A stretch of DNA of 64,000 bases from Blasia pusilla (GCA_050084515.1 CM114273.1:5890001-5954000), one strand, 5' to 3'; positions 12,718 through 23,582 are shown, numbered from the stretch's first letter. Notes: generated by a model from the sequence alone, not told the origin. Program-made: numbers and translations.

Positions 12718-12850
12718 ATGTCGTGCGCATACATGTCGCTATACAACATACATCACTGGTCACATCTACACCACACAACACCGATCTTTCCCACACACGG
12801 GTCGATCCACACATGTACACAAATCAACTAATACATATACATGGAGATCA
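12718..12850 (+). repeat. Second copy of the dispersed repeat, inner side of the left LTR
   Basis: It matches 12103-12230 (CATACATC-CTGGTCACATCTACACC; GGGTCGATCCACACATGTAC). Copies of the same repeat therefore flank the left LTR on both sides, whereas none flanks the right LTR. It is followed inward by a C-rich run (CCGCCCCCCTAGG) that reads as a purine-rich, PPT-like tract on the minus strand. Confidence 0.6.
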
Positions 12851-12932
12851 CACAACCGCCCCCCTAGGTGGCAGTTGGATCCCCCCAACTCCAGATAGAA
12901 AATATCACATCTCTCTGACATGACCTACTACC

Positions 12933-13166
12933 CTATACACATCCATTGTCCCGTGGGAACCACATCAAGAGGGGGGGGGTCAGACATGACATATGCCACC
13001 CTCGAGAACAACCATCACATACCAACATGGTGGCTGCACCCCTCGCAGATCCGCACAACATAAACCTCAAGCCTGCAGGTACCACTGCCAAGCTCGGATC
13101 CACCGTCCCATCTACGTTCGAAAGATGACATGGCGCACAATTGCGCACATGATCCTTCCAAACCAT
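12933..13166 (-). pseudogene. PHD-finger-like C-terminal segment of the gypsy polyprotein
   Basis: The frame carries LCGSARGAATMLVCDGC, then SRGWHMSC, then LTPPL and PRDNGC. Spacing and residues match the core of a PHD zinc finger (C-x2-C, x4, H-x2-C, with the aromatic W before the His and a C-terminal Cys). PHD fingers bind histone H3 tails. Its place downstream of integrase suggests a targeting module analogous to the chromodomain of chromoviruses, which is inference. A nine-G run at about 12971 and a frame change separate it from the integrase frame, so the copy is damaged. Confidence 0.55.
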
Positions 13167-13197
13167 ACCATGGCAACTGTAGGTCCCACTCCCTCAA

Positions 13198-13755
13198 CTA
13201 TCCCCGCTGCAAGCCATACTTGCGCAATCCTCTCTTTACCATCTGTACCACTCTCTCCGCCAACCCATCCGCCTCAGGATGATCTCTGGACGTGGTGCGG
13301 TGATCTATCAACGCCTGATCACACAAGGCCTGAAACTCTCCCTTGAACTCGGTACCCTGGTTAGTCAACATCTCCGCCGGTGCACCAAAATAACTAATCA
13401 CACGATCTAGAAACGCATAAGCTGTTCCCTCGCTCGCCTTTTCTCGTAGTGCCACCAACTCTATCCACTTGGAGAAATGCTCTACCATGACCAACACGTA
13501 CCTATGATGACGCCCCGTCAATGGCAAAGGTCCTGCAAAGTCTAAACTCCACCGATAACCTAAATCCATAATCGGCAAAGGATGTAACTGCGGACTGGGA
13601 GCATTGAAGGATGCTCGCACTTTGTCAGATACCATACATCTGGCCACAAACTGCTGTACCCCAGTATGCATGCCGCGCCACCAATACTGAACCTGGAGTA
13701 AGCTGTAAGTACGCTTTACTCCAAAATGTCCCAACTCCTCATGGGCATGTTGCAC
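13198..13755 (-). pseudogene. Gypsy integrase core, catalytic residue changed
   Basis: The frame shows the zinc-binding region (HEELGHFGVKRT, then RCMVSDK, where the second Cys is replaced by Ser). The rve core follows: first catalytic Asp in SLDFAGPLP, the motif LTNQGTEF where the second Asp is normally found, and the Glu in HPEADGLAERVVQ. The Asn in place of Asp should abolish strand transfer. The upstream end shifts frame near 13755, where the neighbouring ORF (13755-13985) continues the connection toward RNase H. Confidence 0.85.
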
Positions 13756-13875
13756 TACACGAGCTCCTGGGAAGGATGAGGTACCACTTGTATCCTACCA
13801 TCTCCCCATACCCGCGAAATGTGAGTCCCCTCCCACCTTAACCTCTTGGCTCTCTGTAGGATCCGATCCCGCTCC

Positions 13876-14689
13876 CTAGCACTCACTGTACTCGCTATGA
13901 TGCCACTCCACAACCTCCACGTCGTCATGGATATCACGACCACCTGTCGCCTCCTCACTAACCTCCGGATCCAAAGACTCATCATCCAACCCTACCACTG
14001 GAGTCATCACCTGTGGTTGACCTGCCATAGTCAACCAACAAAGATAGGCAGATGCATGCCAACCGGGCACCATCTCCTCATCATCCTCTCCGTGCCATCG
14101 AGCTCCTGTGTCGTCTCTCTGACTCGGACATGGGTTACGACTCAACCCATTCGCATCCTGGTTCAGCCGACCTGGCCTATGAACCACCTCAAACTCATAC
14201 TCCTGTAGTAATAGAGCCCACCTGGCAAGCTTTCCCGTGAGCTTGTCGGACTCCATCAACCACCTCAACGGTTGATGATCAGTGATAAGTGTGAAAGGGT
14301 TGCCGAATAAATAGCACTTGAAATGTGCCACGGCCCACACTGCAGCCAAGCACTATGTACTTTGCCTCTGCAATGTTGTTTGATCGGCTCGCGTAAGCCA
14401 CAACAAACTCCCTCTCCTCGTCATCCCTCTGAGTAAGCACTGCTCCTAGACCCAACATGCTCCAATCCGTATGTAATTGGAATGGGCGACCCCTAACCGG
14501 TCTCTGTAAAATGGGTGAGGACGTCAACCTATCCTTGAGCTCTTGAAATGCTCGCTCCTGATCATCCCCCCACAACCAAACCTGATCAAGTCCCGTCAAC
14601 AAGGTCAAAGACTTTGCGATCGCACTAAAACCCTTGACATACCGTCGATATAAGTTCGCCAATCCAAGAAATGCTCGGACTCGACTCAC
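13876..14689 (-). pseudogene. Gypsy RT connection and RNase H remnant
   Basis: Two overlapping frames. 14279-14689 has RVRAFLGLANLYRRYVKGFS and the RNase H start FQLHTDWSMLGLGAVLTQ. 13876-14349 continues with FTLITDHQPLRWLM and LLLQEYEFEVVHRPGRLNQ, then ANGLSR. These are standard Ty3/gypsy RNase H landmarks. A frameshift lies near 14300-14350, where the first frame loses homology and the second takes over. The RNase H Asp in TDHQPL is kept. Confidence 0.85.
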
Positions 14690-14820
14690 ATCTGTAGGGC
14701 TTGGAATCTGCGCAATAGCCTCTACCGTCGTCTGCTGAACGCCTTACCCACTCGGGTATATGGTGTGTCCCAAGTACTCAATCTGCTCCTGAAAGAATCT
14801 GCACTTGCATGGATGTAACT

Positions 14821-15538
14821 TCAATCTATGTAACTGCAATCGCCGAAACACCTCCTCCAAGTGTCGCTCATGCTCCTCAACCATGGAATTGAAGATAATA
14901 TATCATCTATGTAACATCGTACAAAATCCAAGCCAGCCAGAATCCTATCCATCACTCTCTGAAACTCTGCAGGCGCGTTCTTCAACCCAAATGGTAGGAA
15001 CGGCCACTGATACAAGAAATCTCTCCCGAACCGATCTATCCCCGAATCACGTTGTCTTCTCCTGTCCTCCAACTGATAGGAAGGCGATGATAGCAAAGAC
15101 GGAGATCTAAAGTACTGAAGATCTTTGCATGCCCTACCGCATCAAAGATCTCCTCAGGAGTACGCATGGCGAATTGATCTGACCTCGTCTATTGGTTGAT
15201 AGGACGGTAATCTTCACACATCCGCCTATCCGTCCAATTGCCATACATATCCTTCTTCTCCGGCATGACTGTGGCAGATGCATACTCCCCATATGATAAC
15301 TCCACAAGTCCTGCCTCCTGCTCTGAGTCAAGGCTCGCTCCATATCAGAATACATGTAGGGTCGACGAAAGATCGGCGTATCACTAGCCAACTCAATCCA
15401 TATCCCGGGACCCTTCAACGTACCCAAGTCTCTCATACTGAAGGCAAAACAACTAACATGCCCTCTCAGAAACCCATGAACTCGCCGTCGCTCTCCTCCT
15501 ATCAACTTGAGACCTATCACAGGCTCCCAAGTCTCCAT
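14821..15538 (-). pseudogene. Gypsy reverse transcriptase remnant
   Basis: 15134-15538 contains the N-terminal part (PIFRRPYMYSDMERALTQ, the region preceding the palm domain). 14821-15096 contains FGLKNAPAEFQRVMDRIL and the catalytic box RCYIDDIL (YxDD). At least two frameshifts and stops separate the pieces. YIDD replaces the more usual YVDD or FVDD, a conservative change. Confidence 0.85.
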
Positions 15539-15725
15539 CGTGACCTCGCTCGGAGAGGACGCAACCTCCGGCTTTGGTTGCTATGTAGCAACCCTAGCCA
15601 CCTCCGCAACAACCACTCCACTCTGACCTCCTACACCATGCTCCACATCCGAAAAATGAGCATGTGCTACTCTATCCGCCTTCGCACTCTCTGCTCGAAC
15701 GACGTCCCAGGAAGTCCATGGGCGC

Positions 15726-16922
15726 CTATCTCTCCTCGTCTCGCCCCCAGCCAATGCATGTACAGACCCTGTAGGAAATGGTCCAACTCATGGACGTGAC
15801 GGCATGGTTGACACTCACATCACCACTTGACTCTCGCTGCTTCGGGATAAAAGCATGACTCCACGCCTGCCTCACGAGGTCGTCGGCACTCCTCTGTAGC
15901 TCTCGAGTCGTACCCCATGGTGAAGAGGTCTCGCCAACATGGGAAGAGACACCCGCCATGGCCTGTCTCTCCTTGGGACTATCCGCTATTGGGACATCCT
16001 CTGCATGTGCGTTCCCCTCCAACAACTCTCCTGGCCAGCTAACACTACCTGTGAAAGCCACCAACGTGCATGGTCACAGACTCGCCTCGTGATCGACCAC
16101 CTCGTCCCGCAAACTACACGGGTAACTGACTCATCCGGCCGTCACCTGACCGCCATCCTGGCCGATAAGCAACATTCTCCTCCCATAAGTCAAGGATGAA
16201 TCCTAGGGGATATAACATTGTACTCCCCACCAACACATTGTACGACTCAACTGGTGTTGTAATCGCACGTGTGCGCACCATAGCACTATCCGTCTCATGC
16301 TCTGGCTGGAATCTGACAACTATCTCCTATTGAGTCATATACTATGTGGGTGACACGCCCCAATCGAGGTCTGTATCTGGAAGGGACAAGGTTCAATGTT
16401 GGCCTTCCGTAACCCCAACGCTAAACACGCCGCCTTCCCTAACATCAAGGGTTGCGCTCCCGAATCAAGTAGGTCGCACTGCGGGTGGTATACTGTCCCC
16501 GTCGGACTAACCAAGCAAAATACTCCAGCTCGGTTATCCAGTAACACTACCGCAGGTGTCACCACTGCTCGCTCTATGGCCGGTCGAGCTGGCATATCTA
16601 CCAACTTCGCCGCTGCCGCAAACCATGACTCTGTGGGGAACGTCCCGAGCACCGGCTCTGAGGGCAAGTCCACCACGTCCTCAACTACCTCTGAACAAGA
16701 AACAGTCATCTCTCCACACTCACACAACGTGGCATCCAACCGAAACACCTCATCTGGTCCAACTCCCAACGTCGCGAACTCTATGGCGGAAAATAGTGGA
16801 GTTTGACTCACTCTGATGGCCACCTCCAACACTATGGTCGACACCGACTCCACTCGAGCCGGCATAGGAGTTGTCACTCCAACTCCTCGTGACGTCGACG
16901 TAGGTGCCTGAGCTGTAGGCAC
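15726..16922 (-). pseudogene. Gypsy protease region remnant
   Basis: The frame at 16335-16922 contains CDLLDSGAQPLMLGKAAC, the aspartic protease active-site region (D-S-G in place of the common D-T/S-G), preceded by a Pro/Val-rich linker. Downstream, in other frames, sequence corresponding to YNVLVGSTMLYPLG resembles the C-terminal protease segment of element 2 (YDVLAGGAVLYPMGF). Frameshifts occur near 16330 and 16200. The small frame at 15726-16064 may belong to the linker before RT. Confidence 0.65.
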
Positions 16923-17377
16923 CGCTGGTCGTCAAGGCACCATCGATGGTGTGTGTAGTGCCTCCGACAATGTGAATGATTGTGGAACCCTGGCTCGCCG
17001 CCCATCGGTCCCCTTTGGTGGGTCAATCTCAACTTCACCTCTCGATGGCTTGGTGCCTCTCGTAGCACCCTGAGTCACCACTGCAGCTACCTCAACCTGG
17101 GCTGCACTACACATAAATCCCATACTGGCGAGATCCTCACCCGGGTCAGGGTAAGAGATAGAAGCTGGAGTCACACTAGCTGCTCGTAGCTCCGTGCCTT
17201 CCCTAAGCTACATCATCGTCATGGCAGCAATCCTCTGCTCCAACTGATCAATGCATGAGAAAAGTGCCGGCTCTGGTGCTCTTGCTCCATCTCCTCTGGC
17301 TGGTGGTGGTTCTCTACCACTACGTCCAGGAAGAACTCCCCAACCTCCTCCAGGATGACCGCCCCCAGGCCCTCGGC

Positions 17378-18660
17378 CTACCTCTGGACGTGCCCCTCGG
17401 CGAAGGTCAAAACATCTATCCCTAGTGTGACCATATCTGTGGCAATAGTCACACTGGTGCTATGGTGGGGCCATCCTCTATGTCTCCTAAGCAATCGGAG
17501 GCGTTGGTGGTCCTCTCCCATGCTCTGGGCAGTCTCTCTGCCTATGGGCCCCTCCACACGTCCAACAAGACCACATCGGTCCCTGTTGGCAACATATGTA
17601 GGTATGGGTCGTTGCCTCATAGGCTCACGGTACGCGCCCTGCTCTCTGGGCACATTGGCCCGCTCCCGTGGTATTGGTGCTCGCTGTGGCACCTGTGGGG
17701 TCACCGTAGCTCGTGGACCCGTCGACTCTCGAGAAAATCCATCGGTCACTACCAGCTCCTCACTCATGTTGAGCTCAATACGCTCAGACAATTCAAAGAC
17801 CACCTTCAATGTGGGCTTTGCTGTGTGAATCAGCACCGCATCTCGGACTCTCCTCCGTAGTTCTCGGTCCGAACCCCGTATCAATACTGGACTGATTGCT
17901 CCTCAGTCACTCCATACGTAGCAATGATCAACCTTCTAATGCGTGTGAATGCCTCTCTCAGACTCTCACCCGATCGTCGCTGAAAATCTTGTAGACTCTT
18001 CAGCTTGTCGGTGCGTATGCCCTAGTAGCTCTTCCCCAATTGTTGGAAGAACTCCACTGTGGGGATGAAGCTGGGTGGCCCTCTACCACCAGAGGTCTCT
18101 GCCACATCGCTTGTCTCACTGCCCTCCTCTCCATCTAGTCGTCGGGCTGATGGTGTGGGTCTCTCTCCTCTCACAATCCCATCATATGCCTCGCGACCAC
18201 TGGTGGACATATACCCTGGAGCCCAATACATCCTCTAGGCATCGATCTCTACTGAATATAGTGATCAAAACTCCATGTAGTCATCCATCAGAGGACCCTC
18301 CAAGTGCTGGAACAACCCCTTCCATGCCATGAACGGGTTGAGGCGTGTCGGGGTCCGTATCTCCTAGAAGTCGCAACACGTGTCGAAATCCTGGATAAAA
18401 TCATCTAAGTCGATGGTGCCCACTGCACCCGAGAAATGACGCATGCCCCGATGGCCCATGTCGTCCATCTCCTGCCAAGTACTACTGTTTCTGTCTGCGA
18501 TCTCGTCACCAGACCTAGTGTCTAGTGATGACGATCCAGCCACGGATGGATGTCGAGGTAACTCCTCACTCGTAACCCCTCGATATCTCACTCCACTCCG
18601 TGTCACACCACTACTACTGCTCGCACTACCCCGTTCTTCTGAACCCTGGAAGAACGCCAT
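17378..18660 (-). pseudogene. Gypsy gag remnant with CCHC zinc knuckle
   Basis: An ATG at 18660 opens MAFFQGSEERGS. The frame then meets stops at the end of CCDF and after MEF, EIDA and GKSY. Homology to element 2 is visible throughout (FMAWKGLFQHLEGPLMDDY versus FTAWKSMFQHLEGAPMDNY). Near 17405-17460 a zinc knuckle with intact spacing is encoded (CDYCHRYGHTRDRC), in a frame adjacent to 17378-17884. The domain order gag to knuckle to protease is as expected. The stops read as TAG or TGA, compatible with C-to-T decay. Confidence 0.75.
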
Positions 18661-19429
18661 GAGGACAAACCCTGTCTCACCCGCTCAAGCACTCAGACTC
18701 ACCGAGAGTCTCCCATACTCCTCACTAGCTCACCTATGCTAACATCAATCCCGTGATGACATACCCGGCCTCACGCACACTCAACACTCAGGCTCACCAT
18801 GAGCCTCCCAACTGACTCACCTAACCTAGCGACACTCTCACGGGTCATACACGTGATCCCTACTCGGCAACCGCCATATATCCACCAACATGCTACACAT
18901 GAACAGAATCTACACTCGTCACCATCACTGCACCAACCTAGCACCAACTACTACCCGATACCCAACACTCTCAATCACACACGACAAGTGTGGGAAAAGG
19001 GACTCGAATGGGTAACCTGATCACGCCCTCCAACCTGCTGCACTGTCAACATGCACTCCTCCACGTGATATCACAACCTCCGCAACACAACACTCTCCTC
19101 GACCAACACGTCGATCTTCCGTCAACAGATGCAGACAACCTGTCGGCATCATGCGCACTGCCCCTCCATCGTCAACTCTCGTAATGCCCTGTCGCGCCCC
19201 AAAAACATCATGTCGCGCAAACCTCTTCGTCCATCCCCACACGCGGCATGTAACCTGACTCACCGTGGTCGGCTCCCACCTACCACGTAAGCCCTATCCG
19301 ACCACGTGAACATGATCTCAACCACATCTAGACTCTCAACCACATCGCCATCCAACCATGTTCGGTCCTACCACGTTGCCCATGTGCAACCACGTCCAAA
19401 GGGGAAGAAAAGAGTAGTAAAAGTGGGAG

Positions 19430-19619
19430 GGGGGGCCTGGCCCGCACCCCTCTAGGCCTCCCCAACTTTTGGGGTGAGAAATAAATGCCGGGGGGGGCTA
19501 GCCCGCACCCCTCTGGGCCTCCCCAACTTGTTGGAAGGGAAAGAAATACGCGGGGGTGGGGGGGCCTGGCCTGCACCCCTATGGGCCTCCCCAACTTGTT
19601 GGGAGGGAAATAAATGCGC
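19430..19619. repeat. Three tandem units in the gypsy 5' leader
   Basis: Three imperfect units of about 60-68 bases, each with a G-run, CCCGCACCCCTCTGGGCC, TCCCCAACTTGTTGG and AAATAAATGC. They lie between the 5' LTR and gag of element 1. The variable G-run lengths suggest slippage. Confidence 0.8.
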
Positions 19620-20125
19620 GGGGGGGCGCCTTCTCCACCCGTTGGCTGCAAGCCCTAACTCTCCTTCCTGCTAAATCCCGACATTCCCACTATTAGACGA
19701 CACTATACGTGCCGTCACAACCTGCGCTACACCCTGCTGCTGTCCCCCATCAATCCGCACCAGCAAAATCTGAGAAAAATGGACAACACTTCCGCCCACG
19801 GCCTTCCGAACAGAAAAATGACAAATACGACGCCAACCAACGTCTCCACGGGCTCCCGACCAAGGCAACTCGCTTGCCTACCTGCAAACAACGAATTCCC
19901 ACCAGCCCCCTGACATCTTTCTCATGTAAAAATAAAGAGTAGTAAAAACTGCACACCCGGCCTAAAACTCCACTCCTCAATCTACATCGGCATATCAAGC
20001 CTCGTCCACGCTGTGCTATCAAGGAATCCGGACGCTAGCATCCTAGTCCTATCTCACACATATACAAGGGAGGTGCTCCAACGGCCCAACATGAGAAAGA
20101 TGGCTTAGGAAAGCCACCTTCCTCT

Positions 20126-20133
20126 CTTATATA
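20126..20133 (-). promoter_or_regulatory. TATA-like box in the right (5') LTR
   Basis: TATATAAG on the minus strand, followed downstream by a C/G-rich region and the hairpin. The position fits the U3/R promoter of the element. Confidence 0.55.
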
Positions 20134-20182
20134 GGGTTGGGAAGAGCCAAAAGGCTCTTCCCCTAAAAATAGCCCTCCCCTT

Positions 20183-20206
20183 GGTAACCTGCGCGCACAG
20201 GTTACC
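20183..20206. repeat. Perfect hairpin in the LTR
   Basis: GGTAACCTG, a six-base loop, then CAGGTTACC. The left LTR keeps an eroded version (GGTAACTGG...ACAGGTTACC). It could be an R-region RNA structure. Confidence 0.7.
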
Positions 20207-20407
20207 AGGGGCGGGTGACCTGGTCAACAAGTCATCCGGCTGTGAAAGATCTCAACATGAAAGTTGTCAGAAACGACGTTCTTGACACAATGGACCTATC
20301 CTCAACCTCATTCGACACCGTGGGACAAAGTTACACTCAAGATAGTCCGATGGCTCCTACGCCCTATCCACGATAGATCTCGGCCTATCGGCTACTCAGA
20401 TGTGACA

Positions 20408-21514
20408 AGGCGTTGAATTGCAAACTAAATGACAGCTAGACAAAAAATGATTGCAAAATTAAGCCTTCCTCACTAACAACCACAGTAAGCACACTACAAC
20501 TTGGTGTCCGATCCATAATCTATTCAGCAAGGAAGCCACATTTGAGCAAAGAGCAAGATCAAAGGGAGATCGAAATGGAGGAGATCAAAGCCAATGAGCT
20601 TGCTGAGAGGGGAAGTGTAGCCAAGAAAACCGACCTGGAACACATGCAATGTCTAGGGAGTGACGAGAAACCATCTAGCGCTTAAAGTAAAATTTTGCTA
20701 TGACAAACTAGACAAGAGCTTGGGCTTAGCTCTATACGATCACGAGCACCTCTACCTTTCTCACTGCCTTGCTAAGGTCTACTCAAAGTCTGCCCTACTC
20801 TCCTAAACCTGCACACAAACCTGGAAGCACAAACAAGGACTGGCGAGACCCAGAAAAGCATGTGTGCAAGTCCAAGAGCAAATCACAGGGAACGATTTGA
20901 GCCAAAAAGGAGAGGAAGCCCAATTCAGGAGACGTTGAGAGAGACTTGACCTTGGGGAGAGAGGCCAAGCTGGTAAGGTGAGAGAGCTGCAAGAAATTGG
21001 ATATCGAGCCACACATTCGGAAGCAGCCACGCATAGAATGAGAGAGCGGTGCTCAAAATGATAGAGCCGCGTAGAAAGAGAGAGCCATGCATAGTGAGAC
21101 ATGAGTGCATGGTGAGAGATGAAAGTAGGTCCCGACAGGGAGGAGCCAATACGTCGGGACTCAATAAAATGCAAGCAGGGACTCAAAAAAATGAGCGGGG
21201 AGAGAGCAACTTGGTCGAGAGAGAGAGAGAGAGAGAGAGCGGAAGCTACGAGAGAAATTGTAAGCCGGGGGGAGCGGGGAGAGAGAGGCAAGTTGGTCGA
21301 GAGACACTCAACGCGGGAGAGAGAGCCAATGCCTCAAGCAGGCATACGAGTTGGGAGAGAGGAACCTGGTCGAGAGAGACTTGACATCGAATGAGAGAGG
21401 CCAAGTTGGGAGAAAAGCGCATGCTAGGAGAGAGAGACCAAGCCGAGAGAGAAAGAGAGGGTAGGACGGGAAGCCTATTCGGCAGAGTGGCATCGGCGGT
21501 GAATCTAGGATTTT
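20408..21514. other. Purine-rich degenerate repeat (polypyrimidine on the minus strand)
   Basis: A long stretch of GAGAGAG-type sequence from about 20900 to 21470 with no gene. It includes a pure (GA)n run at 21217-21239. Open frames here are by-products of the low-complexity sequence. It joins the repeat arm at 21515-21767. Confidence 0.6.
21217..21239. repeat. (GA)n microsatellite
   Basis: An uninterrupted GA dinucleotide run inside a wider purine-rich tract. Confidence 0.9.
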
Positions 21515-21767
21515 TTGAAGCTGTCTTGTCTTTCAGGATAGATTGGTGAGATCTAGTAGAACGCCTTTGCAAGTAGTGAAGGACAGACTCAGGAGGTTGA
21601 GGATGACCTATTGAGGCCGCGGGAAACCTGATAGAGCAGGTTTCCCCTTCGTTTCGGCTCATTTGGAGCCAAATATTGAAACTTACTATTTTAGGTAAGA
21701 ACCATTTTGAGTATATGATCGATTTTTATTTTTGGTAAGTGGCTTTTGACCTCCTACATCAGGTCAA
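21515..21767 (-). repeat. Repeat arm, inverted relative to 27016-27265
   Basis: On the minus strand it begins TTGACCTGATGTAGGAGG and continues through CCGAAACGAAGGGGAAACC to CTACTAGATCTCACC. The same sequence, about 85% by eye, lies on the plus strand at 27016-27265. It behaves as the end of a transposable element family. The start includes the perfect short hairpin TTGACCT-8 nt-AGGTCAA. Confidence 0.7.
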
Positions 21768-21920
21768 GCCTGTTGAGTCACCTTCTGGCTTGGCCTCATT
21801 ACATATGACAAGCTCCCATAGTTCTTGACCCATGAGAACTTGTTTCATGCAAAACTTCCAGACATTGTAATTCTGCTTGTCTAGCTTCTCGTCTGTGATT
21901 GCTACTGAGGAATACTCCAT
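21759..21920 (-). pseudogene. Ty1/copia gag N-terminal fragment (53 aa)
   Basis: It starts at an ATG (MEYSSVAITDEKLDKQNY), followed by NVWKFCMKQVLMGQELWELV. This is the hallmark start of plant copia gag proteins (L-x-x-x-N-Y-x-x-W-x-x-x-M). The frame ends at a TGA that lies inside the first bases of the adjoining repeat arm, so the rest of the element is replaced by that repeat. It is transcribed in the same direction as the primer-binding site upstream. Confidence 0.75.
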
Positions 21921-22429
21921 GATAAACGATTTTACCCATAAAAAATATAGTTTCAGGCTTTCTACTACACCAATTGAAGCATAGACCACTCCTACACAGA
22001 AATCGACCTGAAATTTTCCAAAACTGATCAGTTGTATGAAAGAACTAGTCGAAAAAGGCATGTAGAGAGCAAACTACACAACTTTTCTTCACTAATTGCA
22101 CTTTCCTACACTAAATTGCTGCTGCAGGAGCTTAGAGTGTCAGAATCGAGCGATTTTGGGTGGGTTGGAAAGCTCTCGACGAGCTCTACAAGACGGCTGG
22201 AACAATGTCAGCCTTTGGGATTGTTCTAGCTATGGCGGACCTAGACGGCTGAATCGACCGGGAAAGCCCTTAAAAACACCTCCAAAGTTTTATCACCGTC
22301 AAAGCTCCACCTGAAATCTACACCCACTGAACTCTGAATAAAATTTCCGTCTATTGAACTGAAATTTTTCCTTCTCTTGCCTCTCTTCTCTCTTCAAACA
22401 TCAAGAATTTCAAGTGATGTTCTCCTCCC

Positions 22430-22441
22430 GGTCTGATACCA
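22430..22441 (-). promoter_or_regulatory. Primer-binding site (initiator Met tRNA type)
   Basis: Minus strand TGGTATCAGACC directly follows the terminal CA of the LTR. The standard copia PBS is TGGTATCAGAGC, so one base differs. This fixes the orientation and the inner LTR boundary. Confidence 0.75.
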
Positions 22442-22690
22442 TGTGGAAAATTGCTAAACAAGTATAACTCGTGGAAAACGGCTCACACACACACATACCA
22501 CCATGGAGAGCGAAATTTGCAATGAGAGAATAAGTGGAGGTTGGTCCTCTTCTCAATTATATAGGGTATGTACAAGCAACCCTAACCCTACCCTTAACCA
22601 TAGTCTGGAGTTAGACTAACTGTGATTAACTAACCCAAGTTAAGATAATCGTGCTTAGGTGACTTACCAAGATTAAGCTTCCCTACTTCG
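22442..22690 (-). repeat. Probable copia 5' LTR (outer end uncertain)
   Basis: It begins (plus strand) with TG next to the PBS and includes a TATA-like box on the minus strand at 22556-22563. The outer end is estimated from where gypsy element 2 coding similarity begins and may be off by tens of bases. No second LTR copy was found. Confidence 0.5.
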
Positions 22691-23358
22691 TGTGAGTGCC
22701 AAATGTAGCAGTTTAGGTGTCTCATAAGCTTGATTGTAACTGAATCTTCAATAGCTGACTCCTCCCAATAATCCAGGGAAAACCCCATCGGGTATAACAC
22801 TGCTCCACCAGCCAAGACGTCGTAGGACTGTGCATCAGTCACTATCGCCTTGGCTTGCACCATGGACTCATTTGTAGGATATTCCGGGCGAGTCATCACC
22901 ACAACCTCATATTGGGTGATATACTGTGTGGTACTCGCTCCACCCAAGGATGTCTATATCCAGAATGGACAATGCTCCACATCAGCTCTCGTCAAGCCCA
23001 ATCCTCTGAGTGACGCTTTCCCCAACATCAGGGGTTACGCTTCGGAATCCAACAAGACGCGCTACAGACTAAAAGCTCTAACTCCAGGACTCACCGATTG
23101 GAAGAGATCTCCTTGGTTATCCAGCAACACAACACTTGGAGAAGCCATGGCATGCTTTATCGCGGGTCTAGCGGGCATCTCCGCCATCCTAGCAGCCGCA
23201 GCTTGCCATGTATCTGACGTGGATGGATCGAGCATCCGCTCCAAGGGCAAGGCCATCACCTCCTTTGCAATCACCTTTGAACGTGATGCAGGAACTCCAA
23301 CTCCGCGCTCATATAGTGAAGCGGCCAGCCGAAAAGCCTCGGCGGACGTACCCCCCAA
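22691..23358 (-). pseudogene. Protease-region remnant of gypsy element 2
   Basis: 23062-23358 holds linker sequence (ARPAIKHAMASPSVVLLDNQ) parallel to element 1 (RPAIERAVVTPAVVLLDNR). 22630-22947 holds AQSYDVLAGGAVLYPMGFSL, parallel to the element 1 segment at about 16230. Between them the frame shifts. Confidence 0.65.
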
Positions 23359-23582
23359 CGTCTAAACATCGGAAGCAGAAAATAAAGTAGTGCGGTGCAC
23401 AACGGTGGCCGTCCCCAATAATGTGCTCGACATATGCCCCTCATGAGCATCAACAATAGGAGTCGTCGCACTTGCTTCTCCCATCGCCCTCCGTGCCTAC
23501 ACACCAAAAACATCACCAACTCTCCAAGAACTTTGATGAGGATCCATCGATGGGTCCTCATCGCTTCGGACAACGTTAAAGA

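Larger units (their letters stand above)
12230..20407 (-). mobile_element. Ty3/gypsy LTR retrotransposon 1 (degraded, minus strand)
   Basis: Two direct LTRs of about 485 bp bound an internal region. Reading on the minus strand it encodes, in order, gag with a CCHC zinc knuckle, aspartic protease, reverse transcriptase, RNase H, integrase and a PHD-like segment. Integrase after RNase H defines the Ty3/gypsy order. The reading frame is broken by several stops and frameshifts in gag, protease and pol, so the copy is inactive. About 4-5% LTR divergence by eye points to a fairly old insertion. Confidence 0.85.
19925..20407 (-). repeat. Right LTR (5' LTR) of gypsy element 1
   Basis: About 483 bases bounded on the plus strand by TG (19925) and CA (20407), the canonical LTR ends, and homologous to 12230-12716. 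It contains the TATA-like box at 20126-20133 and a 9-bp perfect hairpin at 20183-20206. Confidence 0.8.

Noticed and set aside
12946-19674. Many plus-strand ORFs rich in Pro, Thr, Ser and His
   Set aside because: They are complements of the gypsy gag-pol frames on the minus strand.
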